Shown: positions 51,024-59,346 of the stretch, in pieces
Numbering within the stretch: position 1 is the stretch's first letter
Layout: each line of letters starts with the position of its first letter
NCBI GenBank assembly: GCA_964444365.1
Contig: CAYUHJ010000009.1
Coordinates: forward strand, 1-64,000
Source: CAYUHJ01 sp964444365
GTDB taxonomy: Bacteria > Planctomycetota > Planctomycetia > Gemmatales > Gemmataceae
DNA length: 64,000 nucleotides
Direction of reading: 5' to 3'
Translations under genes and position numbers: made by a program
Notes under the pieces: model-generated
What the model saw: the letters and a program-made list of their open reading frames with translations, nothing else
Database searches by the model: none
Told to the model about the DNA's origin: nothing

Positions 51024-51494
51024 TCAAGGAGTGTGCGGAAGCGTCGCGAGGAACGCCACGGGGTCGAGGATCCGGATGCCGGGGTACGCGGTGCGGAAGG
51101 CAATCGCTTCTGCGTCGGTGCCGGTCATCAGGTCGAGCAGGTCGTTGTCTCGGCTGACGACGAACGCGGCGTTTGCTGCAATGGCGAGATCGAGGTACAT
51201 CGCATCTTTGGGGTCGCGCGTGAGTCTCACGACTGAAGGAACCGAGTCGATATTCATCGTGGTGCGACTGAGCCGGGAGAAGAACTCGGCGATGTCTTGG
51301 TCCGTGGCGCGGATGAACGTCTTCCGTAAACCGGGGCGAGTGATGACGTCGAGTGCTTCAGCGAGGATCGGGTCGCTCACAAGCAATTCAAACCGCCCCG
51401 CTTCGGCTTCGTTGAGGCACCTCGCAGCCGGGCCGTTTCCGCGAGCGATCGCTTGCACATACAGCATGCAATCGAAAACGACGCGAATCATCAT
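51024..51494 (-). CDS. PIN-domain toxin (VapC-like, COG1569 type)
   Basis: 156 residues. The acidic residues of the PIN nuclease site are visible: Asp8 in VVFDCMLYVQA, Glu in SDPILAEALDVI, and aspartates in RDPKDAMYLDLAIAANA and SRDNDLLDL. The opening FDCM instead of LDTN marks a subgroup I recall from COG1569 proteins. ATG 51494 overlaps the antitoxin stop (ATGA), the normal order for such modules. It should cleave RNA when free of the antitoxin. The pair sits inside a run of structural and cytochrome genes. Confidence 0.85.
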   Translation of the reverse strand: MMIRVVFDCMLYVQAIARGNGPAARCLNEAEAGRFELLVSDPILAEALDVITRPGLRKTFIRATDQDIAEFFSRLSRTTMNIDSVPSVVRLTRDPKDAMYLDLAIAANAAFVVSRDNDLLDLMTGTDAEAIAFRTAYPGIRILDPVAFLATLPHTP

Positions 51495-51748
51495 TCTGCA
51501 GCCTGTTGTTTTTCCTGCCAGTGAAGTTCGCGCGCTTCTTCCACGAGAGCGTCGAGTTCCTCGTCAGTCATCCCGCTCTCGGCGACCGATTGTCGAAACG
51601 GAGCCAGGATTTCGTCGAACGTCCGCGGTTCCATGAACTTCTGCTCGACGAGTTCCTTCACCACGGCTTCCGCGGTCGTGCCTTGCCTGGCCGCATGTGC
51701 AGCAAGCCGGCTTTCGACCGTTGGCGAGAGTTCGATGGTCAGCCTCAT
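51491..51748 (-). CDS. Antitoxin of PIN-domain toxin, ribbon-helix-helix-like
   Basis: 85 residues from ATG 51748. MRLTIELSPTVESRLAAHAARQGTTAEAVVKELV has the strand-helix-helix pattern of RHH DNA-binding antitoxins. The C-terminal acidic part (MTDEELDALVEEARELHW) would wrap around the toxin. It is probably also the autoregulator of the pair. Confidence 0.8.
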   Translation of the reverse strand: MRLTIELSPTVESRLAAHAARQGTTAEAVVKELVEQKFMEPRTFDEILAPFRQSVAESGMTDEELDALVEEARELHWQEKQQAAE

Positions 51749-51901
51749 GGCTCTGCCCTCACAGTCCTGCAACGCTTTTCCGACTCAGACGTTGGGTCAT
51801 TTTAGCCGAAGGTCTGCGAGAAAGTGTGGTTGCTTCGCTTCACTGGTGCGCGTTCAGAACGCGCCGTAACCCCGAACGCAGTCGCGTACCGGACTTGCGC
51901 G

Positions 51902-54319
51902 TCAATGGTTGAACATGAATTCCCGCGAGTTCAGCACGGCCCAGAAAACGTCTTCCAGCGCCTGGGCCTTGTTCGCGTTCGCGTCCACCGCCGTGAGGAG
52001 CTTCTGCAACTCCTCCGAACGCGGGGTGCGGCTCAGGCTGCGGACGTAGATCGCCTCGATCACCTGGGCCGGGGTTTTCTTGTCCTTCAGCATCTTCGCG
52101 ACGAGTCCACCGGCGGTGATCTTCGGGCCGACGGTGTCGCCGTTCATCAGGTGCAGGCTCTGGCTGAGCGTCGGTTCCAGGCGGACTTCGCAGGAGCAGA
52201 CGGTTTCGCGCGTCGGCCGGCCGAAGGTCGTGAGGAAGTAGGTCGTCACAGTGCCGTCGGCGATTTGCACGGCCCGGGAACCGAGCGGCAGGCCGGGGAA
52301 CTTGTTCTTCGTGTCCGTCACCTGCGTCACGATGTCGAGCATCGTCTCCGCCCGGATGCGGCGGATCGGGCCGCGGGCGAAGTTGCGGGTGTCCCCCTCG
52401 TTCGACTTGTTCGGCTGCGTGGAGCGCTGGTACGCCGCGCTCAGGCAGATGTCGCGGACGAGTTTCTTGAAGTCGTACTTGTACCCCGTGAACCGCTTGC
52501 CGAGTTCGTCGAGCAGTTCCTGGTTCGACGCCGGGTTCGAGATCCGCACGTCGTCGACCTCGTTGATGATCCCCATGCCGAAGAACTGCGCCCAGACGAT
52601 GTTCGCCAGGTTCTTCGCGAAGTACGGGTTCTCGGGCGAGGCGAGCCAGTTGGCCAGCACCGTCCGGCGGTCCTTCCCGGCCACGTCCGCGGGGGCGGTC
52701 GCGCCGAGGAATTTCGCGGGCATCGGCTTCTTGTGGACGGGGTGGTTCGTCTCGCCGCCGCCGCTGTTGAAGACGATCAGTTCGCGCGGGTCGTCGCCGG
52801 GCTTCCGGCCGATCTGCGTGAAGAACGCGGCGAACCCGTAGTAGTCGTCCATCGTCCAGCGGTCGAACGGGTGGTTGTGGCACTGGGCGCACTGGACGCG
52901 CATCCCCATGAACACCTGGGCGACGTTTTCCGTCACCTTGAGGATGTCGCGTTCGAGCTGGTAGTAGTTCGTGACCGGGTTCTTGAAGGTGCCGCCGTTG
53001 GCGGAGAGGAGTTCCCGGACCCACACGTCGGTCGGCACGTTCTTCGCGATCTGGTCTTGCAGCCAGTTGAAGTAGAGCAGCATCGCCTTCCGGCTGACGT
53101 TGTTGCCGTCCGAGCGGATTTGCAAAAGCTCCGCCCACTTCAGCACCCACAACTCGGCGAATTCCTTGCGCCCGAGTAACTCGTCGACGAGTAGTTCCCG
53201 CTTGTTCGCCCGCTGGTCCGCCGCGAACTTCTCGTACTCCTCCGCCGTCGGCAACATGCCGACGACATCGAGGTACACCCGGCGAACGAAGGTGTCGTCG
53301 TCGCAGATGCCGGATGGCTCGATGCGGAGCTTCTTGAGCTTCGCGTTGACGAGGCCGTCGATGTAGTTGTGTTCCGCATGGTTGCCCCACGCGAACTGCA
53401 ACCCCTTCGGCAACGTGATGAACGGCACCCCGACGGTGAACGTGGCGAAGCGGGCCAGCACGAACGCCTCGCCCCGTTCGCCGGCGGTCACGCTGCCGTC
53501 GCCGTCGGCGGCGATCTTTGCGGCGTTGTCGTTGTTCGACATGAACAGCGCGAGCGAGGTCACGTCCCGGTCGGTGCCGTCGCTGTACTTGGCGCGAACG
53601 ATGACACGTTGCTTCTCGCCCTTGCCGTCGAGCACCGCGGACGGCGGGAAGACCTCGATGCCGGTCGGGGTGGCGACGGTCGGCGGGTCGAGTGGGGCGT
53701 CGGCTTCGAGCCAGCGGATGATGGTGCGGTAGTACTCGTCGCCGTCCTTGATCTTGCCGCCGCCGGTGTGAGGGACTTTACCGGCCGCCTTCTCGACGAG
53801 CAGCGAATCCGCCGGCAACGCAAGATTCACCCGGCGACCGTTGAGTTCGCGCGTCAGGCGGTAGTGGTCGCCGTCCGGGTCGAAGCCGAACAGCGACAGG
53901 CGGAAGCCGTCTTTGCCGCGGGCGGCCCCGTGGCAACCGCCGGAGTTGCACCCCGACCGCATGAACACCGGCATCACGTCGAGCTTGAACGACACCGGGC
54001 GATCCGCCTTCGCGTTCGTCACCTTCACCGGCAACTTGACTGTTTGCCCACCCGCGGTGACGGTCATTTCCGTCGTTCCATCCGCGACCGGTAGCACGAC
54101 GTTCTTATCGAGTTTGACCAGTGACGGGTTCGCGAACGACACCCTGGCGGCGTCGGTGATGTCCCGAGTCAGGCCGTCCGGTTGCGTGAGTTGAACGACG
54201 AACGCTTGCCGGTCGCGGCTCGTTTCGAGGTTCACGTCCGGCGGGTAGACGGCGACCTTCTGTGCCTGCGCGGTGCCGGTCACGAGCAAAACGGTGAGCG
54301 TCGGAAGTGCGGAACGCAT
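51902..54319 (-). CDS. DUF1549/DUF1553 protein with Ig-like N-terminus and CX4CH motif
   Basis: 805 residues with signal peptide (SALPTLTVLLVTGTAQAQ). An N-terminal Ig-like segment (residues ~22-105, VTAGGQTVKLPVKVTN) is followed by MRSGCNSGGCHGAARGKDGF, with Cys124, Cys129 and His130. The spacing is four residues instead of two, so it is an atypical heme-like motif. A second Ig-like segment lies at ~215-300. DUF1549 (FVRRVYLDVVGMLPTAEEYE, QCAQCHNHPFDRWTMDDYY with a regular CxxCH) and DUF1553 (NPYFAKNLANIVWAQFFGMG, ICLSAAYQRS, GRPTRETVCSCEVR) complete it. Cell-envelope protein of unknown substrate. Confidence 0.9.
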   Translation of the reverse strand: MRSALPTLTVLLVTGTAQAQKVAVYPPDVNLETSRDRQAFVVQLTQPDGLTRDITDAARVSFANPSLVKLDKNVVLPVADGTTEMTVTAGGQTVKLPVKVTNAKADRPVSFKLDVMPVFMRSGCNSGGCHGAARGKDGFRLSLFGFDPDGDHYRLTRELNGRRVNLALPADSLLVEKAAGKVPHTGGGKIKDGDEYYRTIIRWLEADAPLDPPTVATPTGIEVFPPSAVLDGKGEKQRVIVRAKYSDGTDRDVTSLALFMSNNDNAAKIAADGDGSVTAGERGEAFVLARFATFTVGVPFITLPKGLQFAWGNHAEHNYIDGLVNAKLKKLRIEPSGICDDDTFVRRVYLDVVGMLPTAEEYEKFAADQRANKRELLVDELLGRKEFAELWVLKWAELLQIRSDGNNVSRKAMLLYFNWLQDQIAKNVPTDVWVRELLSANGGTFKNPVTNYYQLERDILKVTENVAQVFMGMRVQCAQCHNHPFDRWTMDDYYGFAAFFTQIGRKPGDDPRELIVFNSGGGETNHPVHKKPMPAKFLGATAPADVAGKDRRTVLANWLASPENPYFAKNLANIVWAQFFGMGIINEVDDVRISNPASNQELLDELGKRFTGYKYDFKKLVRDICLSAAYQRSTQPNKSNEGDTRNFARGPIRRIRAETMLDIVTQVTDTKNKFPGLPLGSRAVQIADGTVTTYFLTTFGRPTRETVCSCEVRLEPTLSQSLHLMNGDTVGPKITAGGLVAKMLKDKKTPAQVIEAIYVRSLSRTPRSEELQKLLTAVDANANKAQALEDVFWAVLNSREFMFNH

Positions 54320-54427
54320 GGTGGGTCTCGTCAGGAGGGCAGGTGATCAGGTTGGCGGGCTGCAAGAGACTAGTCGGCGGGATCTAGGAACCTGGGAACA
54401 GCACCTCGGCGGGAATGCCATTCGGGC

Positions 54428-54619
54428 TCATCGGCTCTCCCCCGGCTTCGGGTCGTCGAACTGGAACTCCGGGTTGACCACTTCCTTCGGCCGTTCCGGC
54501 ACCCGGCTGCGTCGCGGCGGCTTCGGGAAGTGGCCCGCTTGCTCGCGCCGGCGCATCGACACCACCGTGTAAACGATGTACGCCGCGGCGAGAACAGAGA
54601 TGACGAGGGCCACGTACAT
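54428..54619 (-). CDS. Small single-helix membrane protein, hypothetical
   Basis: 63 residues. The N-terminal membrane helix MYVALVISVLAAAYIVYTVV is followed by a basic stretch (MRRREQ) and a polar tail (RPKEVVNPEFQFDD). The positive residues right after the helix suggest the tail stays in the cytoplasm. No family recognised. It lies 9 bp downstream of the ParE-like toxin gene. Other overlapping frames here look like shadows. Confidence 0.55.
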   Translation of the reverse strand: MYVALVISVLAAAYIVYTVVSMRRREQAGHFPKPPRRSRVPERPKEVVNPEFQFDDPKPGESR

Positions 54620-54628
54620 GGAGCAATC

Positions 54629-54925
54629 TCAGGGCGGACGAAGTCGGTTTCGCCAGTATCCCGGCCGTTGTTTGTGGTGGGGGAAGGCCAAAACGTGGAG
54701 GACTGGCGGGTCATCCAGATAAATGATGCTGTAGGGCAACCGCTTTGGCAGGCTGTACAGGCGAATCGATTTTGAACGTCCGACGAGCGGCATAAACTTG
54801 GGGTTTGCGACGATCGCGGCAACAACTTGATTCACAATCGACTGGAAGAATGCCGGGCGTGGCGAATTTGCCAACGCGCGGTCCAGTTCGAGCAAGGCGT
54901 CGGGTTCCCAAGTGAGTCCGTTCAC
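54629..54925 (-). CDS. RelE/ParE-family toxin
   Basis: 98 residues, starting at GTG 54925 that overlaps the antitoxin stop (GTGA); the longer upstream frame is unlikely. LTWEPDALLELDRALAN, FFQSIVNQVVAAIVANP, GRSKSIRLYSLPKRLPYSIIY and VLHVLAFPHHKQRPGYW follow the strand-helix-helix-sheet layout and the RRxxLxxFPYxIxY-like region of ParE/RelE toxins. The expected target is gyrase or ribosome-bound mRNA; which one is not clear. Inserted in the DUF1501-PPC-DUF1549 cluster. Confidence 0.8.
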   Translation of the reverse strand: MNGLTWEPDALLELDRALANSPRPAFFQSIVNQVVAAIVANPKFMPLVGRSKSIRLYSLPKRLPYSIIYLDDPPVLHVLAFPHHKQRPGYWRNRLRPP

Positions 54926-55161
54926 CCGTACTTCTCCCGCATCCGACGCATCACTTCTTCGTGCGGAACAGATTCTGTCTCGCCAGCTTGTGCCCTTGCC
55001 AACCGTCGCTCGCACTCGACGAGCCACGCCTCCTCCCATTCCTCTTGGGATACTGTCTCCTCCTCGCCGAGTTGCTCGTCGAGTTGTGCCTGAATCACAT
55101 CCAGGGTCGCGTCGTCGGGCAAGGCACGAATCAGGGCGATTGCGGCCTCTTTGGTACTCAT
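54922..55161 (-). CDS. Addiction-module antitoxin protein
   Basis: 79 residues. The highly acidic sequence with a C-terminal ECERRLARAQAGETESVPHEEVMRR part matches the putative addiction module component family that partners with ParE/RelE toxins (spacing ERRLAxxxAGxxxxVPxEEV). It is encoded directly before the toxin with a 4-base overlap. It should bind and neutralise the toxin. Confidence 0.8.
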   Translation of the reverse strand: MSTKEAAIALIRALPDDATLDVIQAQLDEQLGEEETVSQEEWEEAWLVECERRLARAQAGETESVPHEEVMRRMREKYG

Positions 55162-55221
55162 CTCGGGTCCTCCCGGTTGGCCTTCATTATCCCCCGACGC
55201 ACGCCCGACCGCAACGGAAGG

Positions 55222-57669
55222 TCACTTCTTCCCGTCCTTGGCGGCTTTCTCGCGTTCCTCCTGTTCGAGCCGCAGCTGTTCCAGCCGGCTCAGGCGTTTC
55301 GGCGGCTGGGCCGGGGTTGGCGTCGGTTGCGGGGTCGCCACCGGCGTCGTCGGCTTCGGCGTTGACGCGACCTTCGGTGGTAGCGGCACGTCGACGCGGA
55401 GTTCGTTGCCGCCCACGGAATGAATGACTTGCTCGCCGTTCACGTTCACGATCACCTGGCAGAACACGCGGTGCTTCCCGGCCGGCGTGGTCTTGTCCGT
55501 CGCCACGGGGAACGTCAGATCTTTCGAGTCCTTCGTCAACTTCAGGTCCGGGGTCGTCGCCTTCGCGGGCAACCCCAGCAACTTCACCACCGCCTCGCCG
55601 TCGAACGGAGTGTTGACCGTGACCTTGCCGAAGACTTGCGCGGACGCCCCTTGTTCGACGGCAGTCCGATCCTGGGCGAACGTCACGAACGGCGGGGCGA
55701 TCTCGATGCCGAACAGCTGGCTCGACACCCACACGGTTCCCTTGCCGGCGTCCGCCGACGCGAGGAGCGCCGTCTTCCACTTCCGGGCGGCGGCGTTCGG
55801 GGCGGCGTTCATGCTCAGCACCGCTTCCGTCGCGTTCTCGGAGATCGTCGCGGACCCCTGAATCCCCATCCCCGGCGGCGTCCACAGCGGCACGACGGTG
55901 ATCGGCCCCTTGAAGCCGTCCGCCCGCTTCGCGACGATCCGCAGGTTCAGCGACCCGTTCTGCACGACCGGGGCCTTCGGCTCGATCACCTCGATCGAGT
56001 ACGGGGCCGGGTCCGCGACCGCGACGGCCATGCGGTCGGTCTGGATCGAGTGGAACGGCGTGTTGTTCAGCCCGATCGAGTAGAAGACCGGCTGCCCGAC
56101 CTTCGACGCGGCTTGCACCTTCGGGTCCACCGGGTTAGCCCGGACGTCGACGAGCTTCCCGGCGGTGCCGGCGTCGGGCTTCGCGTCGAACACGACGGGA
56201 ACCACGCCCTGGCCGGGATCGACGTGGTCCGCGCGGAAGCTCATCCCCGCGGGAAGTTGGTCGAAGCCCAGGACCGCGGCCCCGCCCCAGTCCGTGCGGT
56301 TCACCGCGACCAGGGTCGCGTAGCGGTTCCCCTTCGGGACGACGATGGTTTGCCGGGTCTGGTTCGACACGTTGTTGCCGTCCACGCGCGGCAAGTCCGT
56401 CGTCGTCTTGGCGGCGATCGGCGTCACCTCGATGCGGTAGAAGTAATCCGGCCCGCCCTTTTTCAGGTGGTCGTGAATCCAAACCGCGAGTTCGCCGTCG
56501 ACCGGCGACGTGACGCGCAGGTGGCTGTCCGGCCCGCGGGTGTCGTCGTTGCCGGCGATGTACGCACCGCCCGCCACGCCGACGTGCAGCACCGGGTCGA
56601 GCGGCGAGCCGATGTTCCGGGCGTAGGCGTGGACCTCGAAGACTTGCCCCTTTTTCGCGGGGAATTTGAAGTAGTCGGTTTCGCCAGCGGACGCGACGAC
56701 GCCGTTGAACGCGCCGGGGGCGACGCCCGCCGTTGCGGTGGCAACATCCTTGTTGGCCCCGGATTCGAGCGTGTTCGGCAAGTCGTTCAGCCGGAAGCGA
56801 AAGCCCGCGGGGTGAACTCCGTCTGCGGTCTGGGCGTGAACGCGGAACATCGGGTCGGCCGTTGCGGGGAGCTTGATCTTCTGTCGCAGTTCACCGGACG
56901 GGTCACCGACGAAGCGGAGTTCGACTTCGTCACCCGGCTTGCCCCCCGCGGGGATCACCCCTGTGGGGCGGGGGAAGTGGCCGACGTGTAGCCGGTACGG
57001 GCCGTTGCCGGAGTACGCACTCTCGCGGATTTGCACGACGTAGGTGCCGTCCGCCGGGATGATGGCGGAACATCCGCCGTCCTGGCCGGTGTTCGCGGCG
57101 TCGTCGCCGGTGGCGATCTCAAAGCGTTTCGAGTCGAGAATCGCGACGTACGGATCGAAGAAGCTCGACGCGAGCCGCATCCCCTCGACTTCGACGGACA
57201 GCCGTTGGCCCTTCTTGCACTCGACCGCGAAGTAGTCGACGTCGTCGCCGGCAATGGTGCCGTGAACGGTCACGTTCAGCGGAATCGCCTGCGGTTTGTC
57301 GAACTCGGAGTTCGGCTCCTTCTCCTCGACGCTCGGCAACGCCCCGACCCAGAACGTGCGGGCGTCCGAGATTCCCGTCGCGGTTCGCACCCGGAACAGG
57401 TGCTCGCCGAGCCGACAGTCCGGGGCAATCGCGAGCGTCACCTTGAGCGAGTTGTCCTGCACTGGCTCGAGCTTCTTCACCGCGATGCCGGGGTGGTACG
57501 CAATCACCTCGACGGCGTCGCCGAGCCGGGCACCTTGGAAGGTGACGATGGCTTCGGTTCCGCGCTGAGCGCCCCGCGGCGAGATGCTGCTGAGCTGGGG
57601 CGAGGCAGCAAAGGCCGAGTCGCACGCAAAGCCGCAAAGCACGCCAAGAACACCCAGAATCCGAAACAT
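55222..57669 (-). CDS. Exported PPC-domain (pre-peptidase C-terminal) Ig-like protein
   Basis: 815 residues from ATG 57669, giving signal peptide FRILGVLGVLCGFACDSAFAA; upstream codons cover a repeat. The N-terminal IPT/Ig-like part (LSSISPRGAQRGTEAIVTFQG) is followed by bacterial PPC domains (EKEPNSEFDKPQAIPLNVTV, DVDYFAVECKKGQRLSVEVEG; ETDYFKFPAKKGQVFEVHAYA). A C-terminal Pro/Thr linker and a charged helix end the protein (RLEQLRLEQEEREKAAK). It lies directly after the DUF1501 gene, a recurrent planctomycete arrangement. Probably an envelope or secreted component of the same system. Confidence 0.8.
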   Translation of the reverse strand: MFRILGVLGVLCGFACDSAFAASPQLSSISPRGAQRGTEAIVTFQGARLGDAVEVIAYHPGIAVKKLEPVQDNSLKVTLAIAPDCRLGEHLFRVRTATGISDARTFWVGALPSVEEKEPNSEFDKPQAIPLNVTVHGTIAGDDVDYFAVECKKGQRLSVEVEGMRLASSFFDPYVAILDSKRFEIATGDDAANTGQDGGCSAIIPADGTYVVQIRESAYSGNGPYRLHVGHFPRPTGVIPAGGKPGDEVELRFVGDPSGELRQKIKLPATADPMFRVHAQTADGVHPAGFRFRLNDLPNTLESGANKDVATATAGVAPGAFNGVVASAGETDYFKFPAKKGQVFEVHAYARNIGSPLDPVLHVGVAGGAYIAGNDDTRGPDSHLRVTSPVDGELAVWIHDHLKKGGPDYFYRIEVTPIAAKTTTDLPRVDGNNVSNQTRQTIVVPKGNRYATLVAVNRTDWGGAAVLGFDQLPAGMSFRADHVDPGQGVVPVVFDAKPDAGTAGKLVDVRANPVDPKVQAASKVGQPVFYSIGLNNTPFHSIQTDRMAVAVADPAPYSIEVIEPKAPVVQNGSLNLRIVAKRADGFKGPITVVPLWTPPGMGIQGSATISENATEAVLSMNAAPNAAARKWKTALLASADAGKGTVWVSSQLFGIEIAPPFVTFAQDRTAVEQGASAQVFGKVTVNTPFDGEAVVKLLGLPAKATTPDLKLTKDSKDLTFPVATDKTTPAGKHRVFCQVIVNVNGEQVIHSVGGNELRVDVPLPPKVASTPKPTTPVATPQPTPTPAQPPKRLSRLEQLRLEQEEREKAAKDGKK

Positions 57670-57692
57670 CTGAAACTCCGGTCGAATCTGTA

Positions 57693-57724
57693 ATTCTTTG
57701 TGGCTTTGCGTCTTTGTGTGAGAC
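57693..57724. repeat. Solo CTTTGTG-type repeat fragment
   Basis: ATTCTTTGTGGCTTTGCGTC followed by TTTGTGTGAGAC resembles the outer arm of the compound palindrome at 6422-6585. Only one arm is present. It lies in the short gap between DUF1501 and PPC genes and looks like a degenerate copy of the same element family. Confidence 0.5.
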
Positions 57725-57733
57725 TGTGCTGAC

Positions 57734-59011
57734 TTATGCGAGCAGTTCCTTCCGCGTGTGCCCTTCCCGGACGATGTCGATCGGCCGGTCACCCGGCGAC
57801 ATCAGTTTCTTGTCCGCGTCGATGCCGAGGCAGTGGTAGACGGTGTGGGCCAGGTCCTCGACGCCGAGGGGGTCTTCGTCGGGTTCGCTGGCCGTCGCGT
57901 CGGACGTGCCGTAGACGAGGCCCTTCTTGATGCCGCCGCCCGCGAGGACGACGCTGAACACTTTTGGCCAGTGGTCCCGGCCCGCCGTCGCGTTGATCTT
58001 CGGCGTCCGGCCGAACTCGCTCGACACCATGACGAGCGTCTTGTCGAGCATCCCCCGGCTCGACAGGTCGCGGACGAGGGCGGCGAACGCCTGGTCGAAC
58101 GCGGGGAGCTGGTTCTTGGTCCCCTGCACGATGTTGCCGTGCAAGTCCCAGCCGCCGTAGTTGAGGGTCACGAACCGGACGCCGCTCTCGACGAGCCGCC
58201 GGGCGAGCAGCATCCGTTGACCCGCGGCGTTGCGGCCGTACTCGTCGCGGAGCTTGGCGTCTTCCTTGTTGATGTCGAACGCGGCCTTCGCCTTGTCGCT
58301 GGAAATCAGGCCGTAGGCCCGCTGGTAGAAGGTGTCCATCGCGTCGAGGTTGTCGGACTTCTCCTTCGTGGCGAAGTGCGTGTTGACCGCGTCGAGCATG
58401 GTCCGCCGGCTGGTGAACCGCTTCTCGTCGACGCCGCCGGGCAGGGACAGGTCCTTCACCTGGAAGTTGCCGTTGGCCGGGTCCGCGCCGAGGGCGAAGG
58501 GGCCGTAGGCGCTCGATAGGTAGCCGCTACCCGCGAAGTTCGTGATGAGGTTGGGCAGCGACACGTACGGCGGCAGGTTGTTCCGCACGCCGAGTTCGTG
58601 GGCGACGACGCTGCCCATGCTCGGGAACGTGATCGCCGGGCTGGGGCGGTAGCCGGTGAACATGTTGTGCGTGCCGCGCTCGTGGGCGGCCTCGCCGTGC
58701 GTCATGCTGCGGACGACCGTGATCTGGTTCGCGACCTTCGCCGTGTCTTTCAGAAGTTCGTTGAAGAGCACGCCGTCGAGCTTGGTCTGAATCTGACCCA
58801 TGTCGCCGCGGTATTCGACGGGTGCGAGCGGCTTGGGGTCGAAACTTTCCTGGTGGGCCATTCCGCCCGGCAAGTAAATGTGAATGCACGCCTCGGCCTT
58901 CGGCCCCTTCTTCCCCGGCACGTCGGCCCCGGTGGCGGCTCGCGCCCGGAAGAACTGGTCCAGGGTGACGCCGGCCGCGACGCCGACTTGCAGGAACGAA
59001 CGGCGATCCAT
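57734..59011 (-). CDS. DUF1501 protein, Tat-type signal
   Basis: 425 residues. N-terminal MDRRSFLQVGVAAGVTLDQF is a twin-arginine signal. DUF1501 motifs: YLPGGMAHQESFDPKPLAPV, VRSMTHGEAAHERGTHNMF, NYGGWDLHGN, SSEFGRTPKINATAGRDHW and VLAGGGIKKGLVYGTSD. It is the first gene of the minus-strand cluster with PPC, DUF1549/1553 and WD40-cytochrome genes. It is divergent from an ECF sigma fusion gene 335 bp away. Confidence 0.9.
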   Translation of the reverse strand: MDRRSFLQVGVAAGVTLDQFFRARAATGADVPGKKGPKAEACIHIYLPGGMAHQESFDPKPLAPVEYRGDMGQIQTKLDGVLFNELLKDTAKVANQITVVRSMTHGEAAHERGTHNMFTGYRPSPAITFPSMGSVVAHELGVRNNLPPYVSLPNLITNFAGSGYLSSAYGPFALGADPANGNFQVKDLSLPGGVDEKRFTSRRTMLDAVNTHFATKEKSDNLDAMDTFYQRAYGLISSDKAKAAFDINKEDAKLRDEYGRNAAGQRMLLARRLVESGVRFVTLNYGGWDLHGNIVQGTKNQLPAFDQAFAALVRDLSSRGMLDKTLVMVSSEFGRTPKINATAGRDHWPKVFSVVLAGGGIKKGLVYGTSDATASEPDEDPLGVEDLAHTVYHCLGIDADKKLMSPGDRPIDIVREGHTRKELLA

Positions 59012-59346
59012 GACGGCACTCCGGGAACGAGGAGACTAGCAGGTGGGTTTAACTGTCCGGCCTCGGCGGGCAGGATCGAGTACCGGTGACGGCAGGGGGT
59101 CGGCGGGGGAGAGTTCGACAGACACCGCGCGAGTGCGGCATTCGGCAGCACTGAAACCATACGATGCGATCAACCCGGCGTCAACGACGAACGATGAATC
59201 GCGGGGCGATCTTCCGAGCGTCACACTCCCCGCGGCCGGTTCATTTTCTTCCGGTGGGAGAAAAAGCCGGATAACTCGGCCCGGTCGCGGGAGAGTCCTT
59301 GTTGAAGCCGGCGAGTCGCGACCCTGGATCTCAAGGAAGTCAACAC
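59012..59346. other. Divergent intergenic region between DUF1501 and ECF fusion genes
   Basis: This 335-bp stretch has no convincing ORF on either strand. It has mixed composition with a lower-GC patch near 59140-59200 and AGGAAG seven bases before the ATG at 59347. It should hold promoters for both directions, but I see no clear sigma-70 or sigma-54 match. Confidence 0.5.

Noticed and set aside
48355..51636. A 1093-codon plus-strand frame across the WD40-cytochrome and TA genes.
   Set aside because: It is antisense to a protein with signal peptide, CXXCH and WD40 motifs and has no domain of its own.
54370..54825. A 151-codon minus-strand frame overlapping the ParE-like toxin and the small membrane protein.
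   Set aside because: It covers parts of two better-supported genes in another frame and lacks a sensible start or motif.
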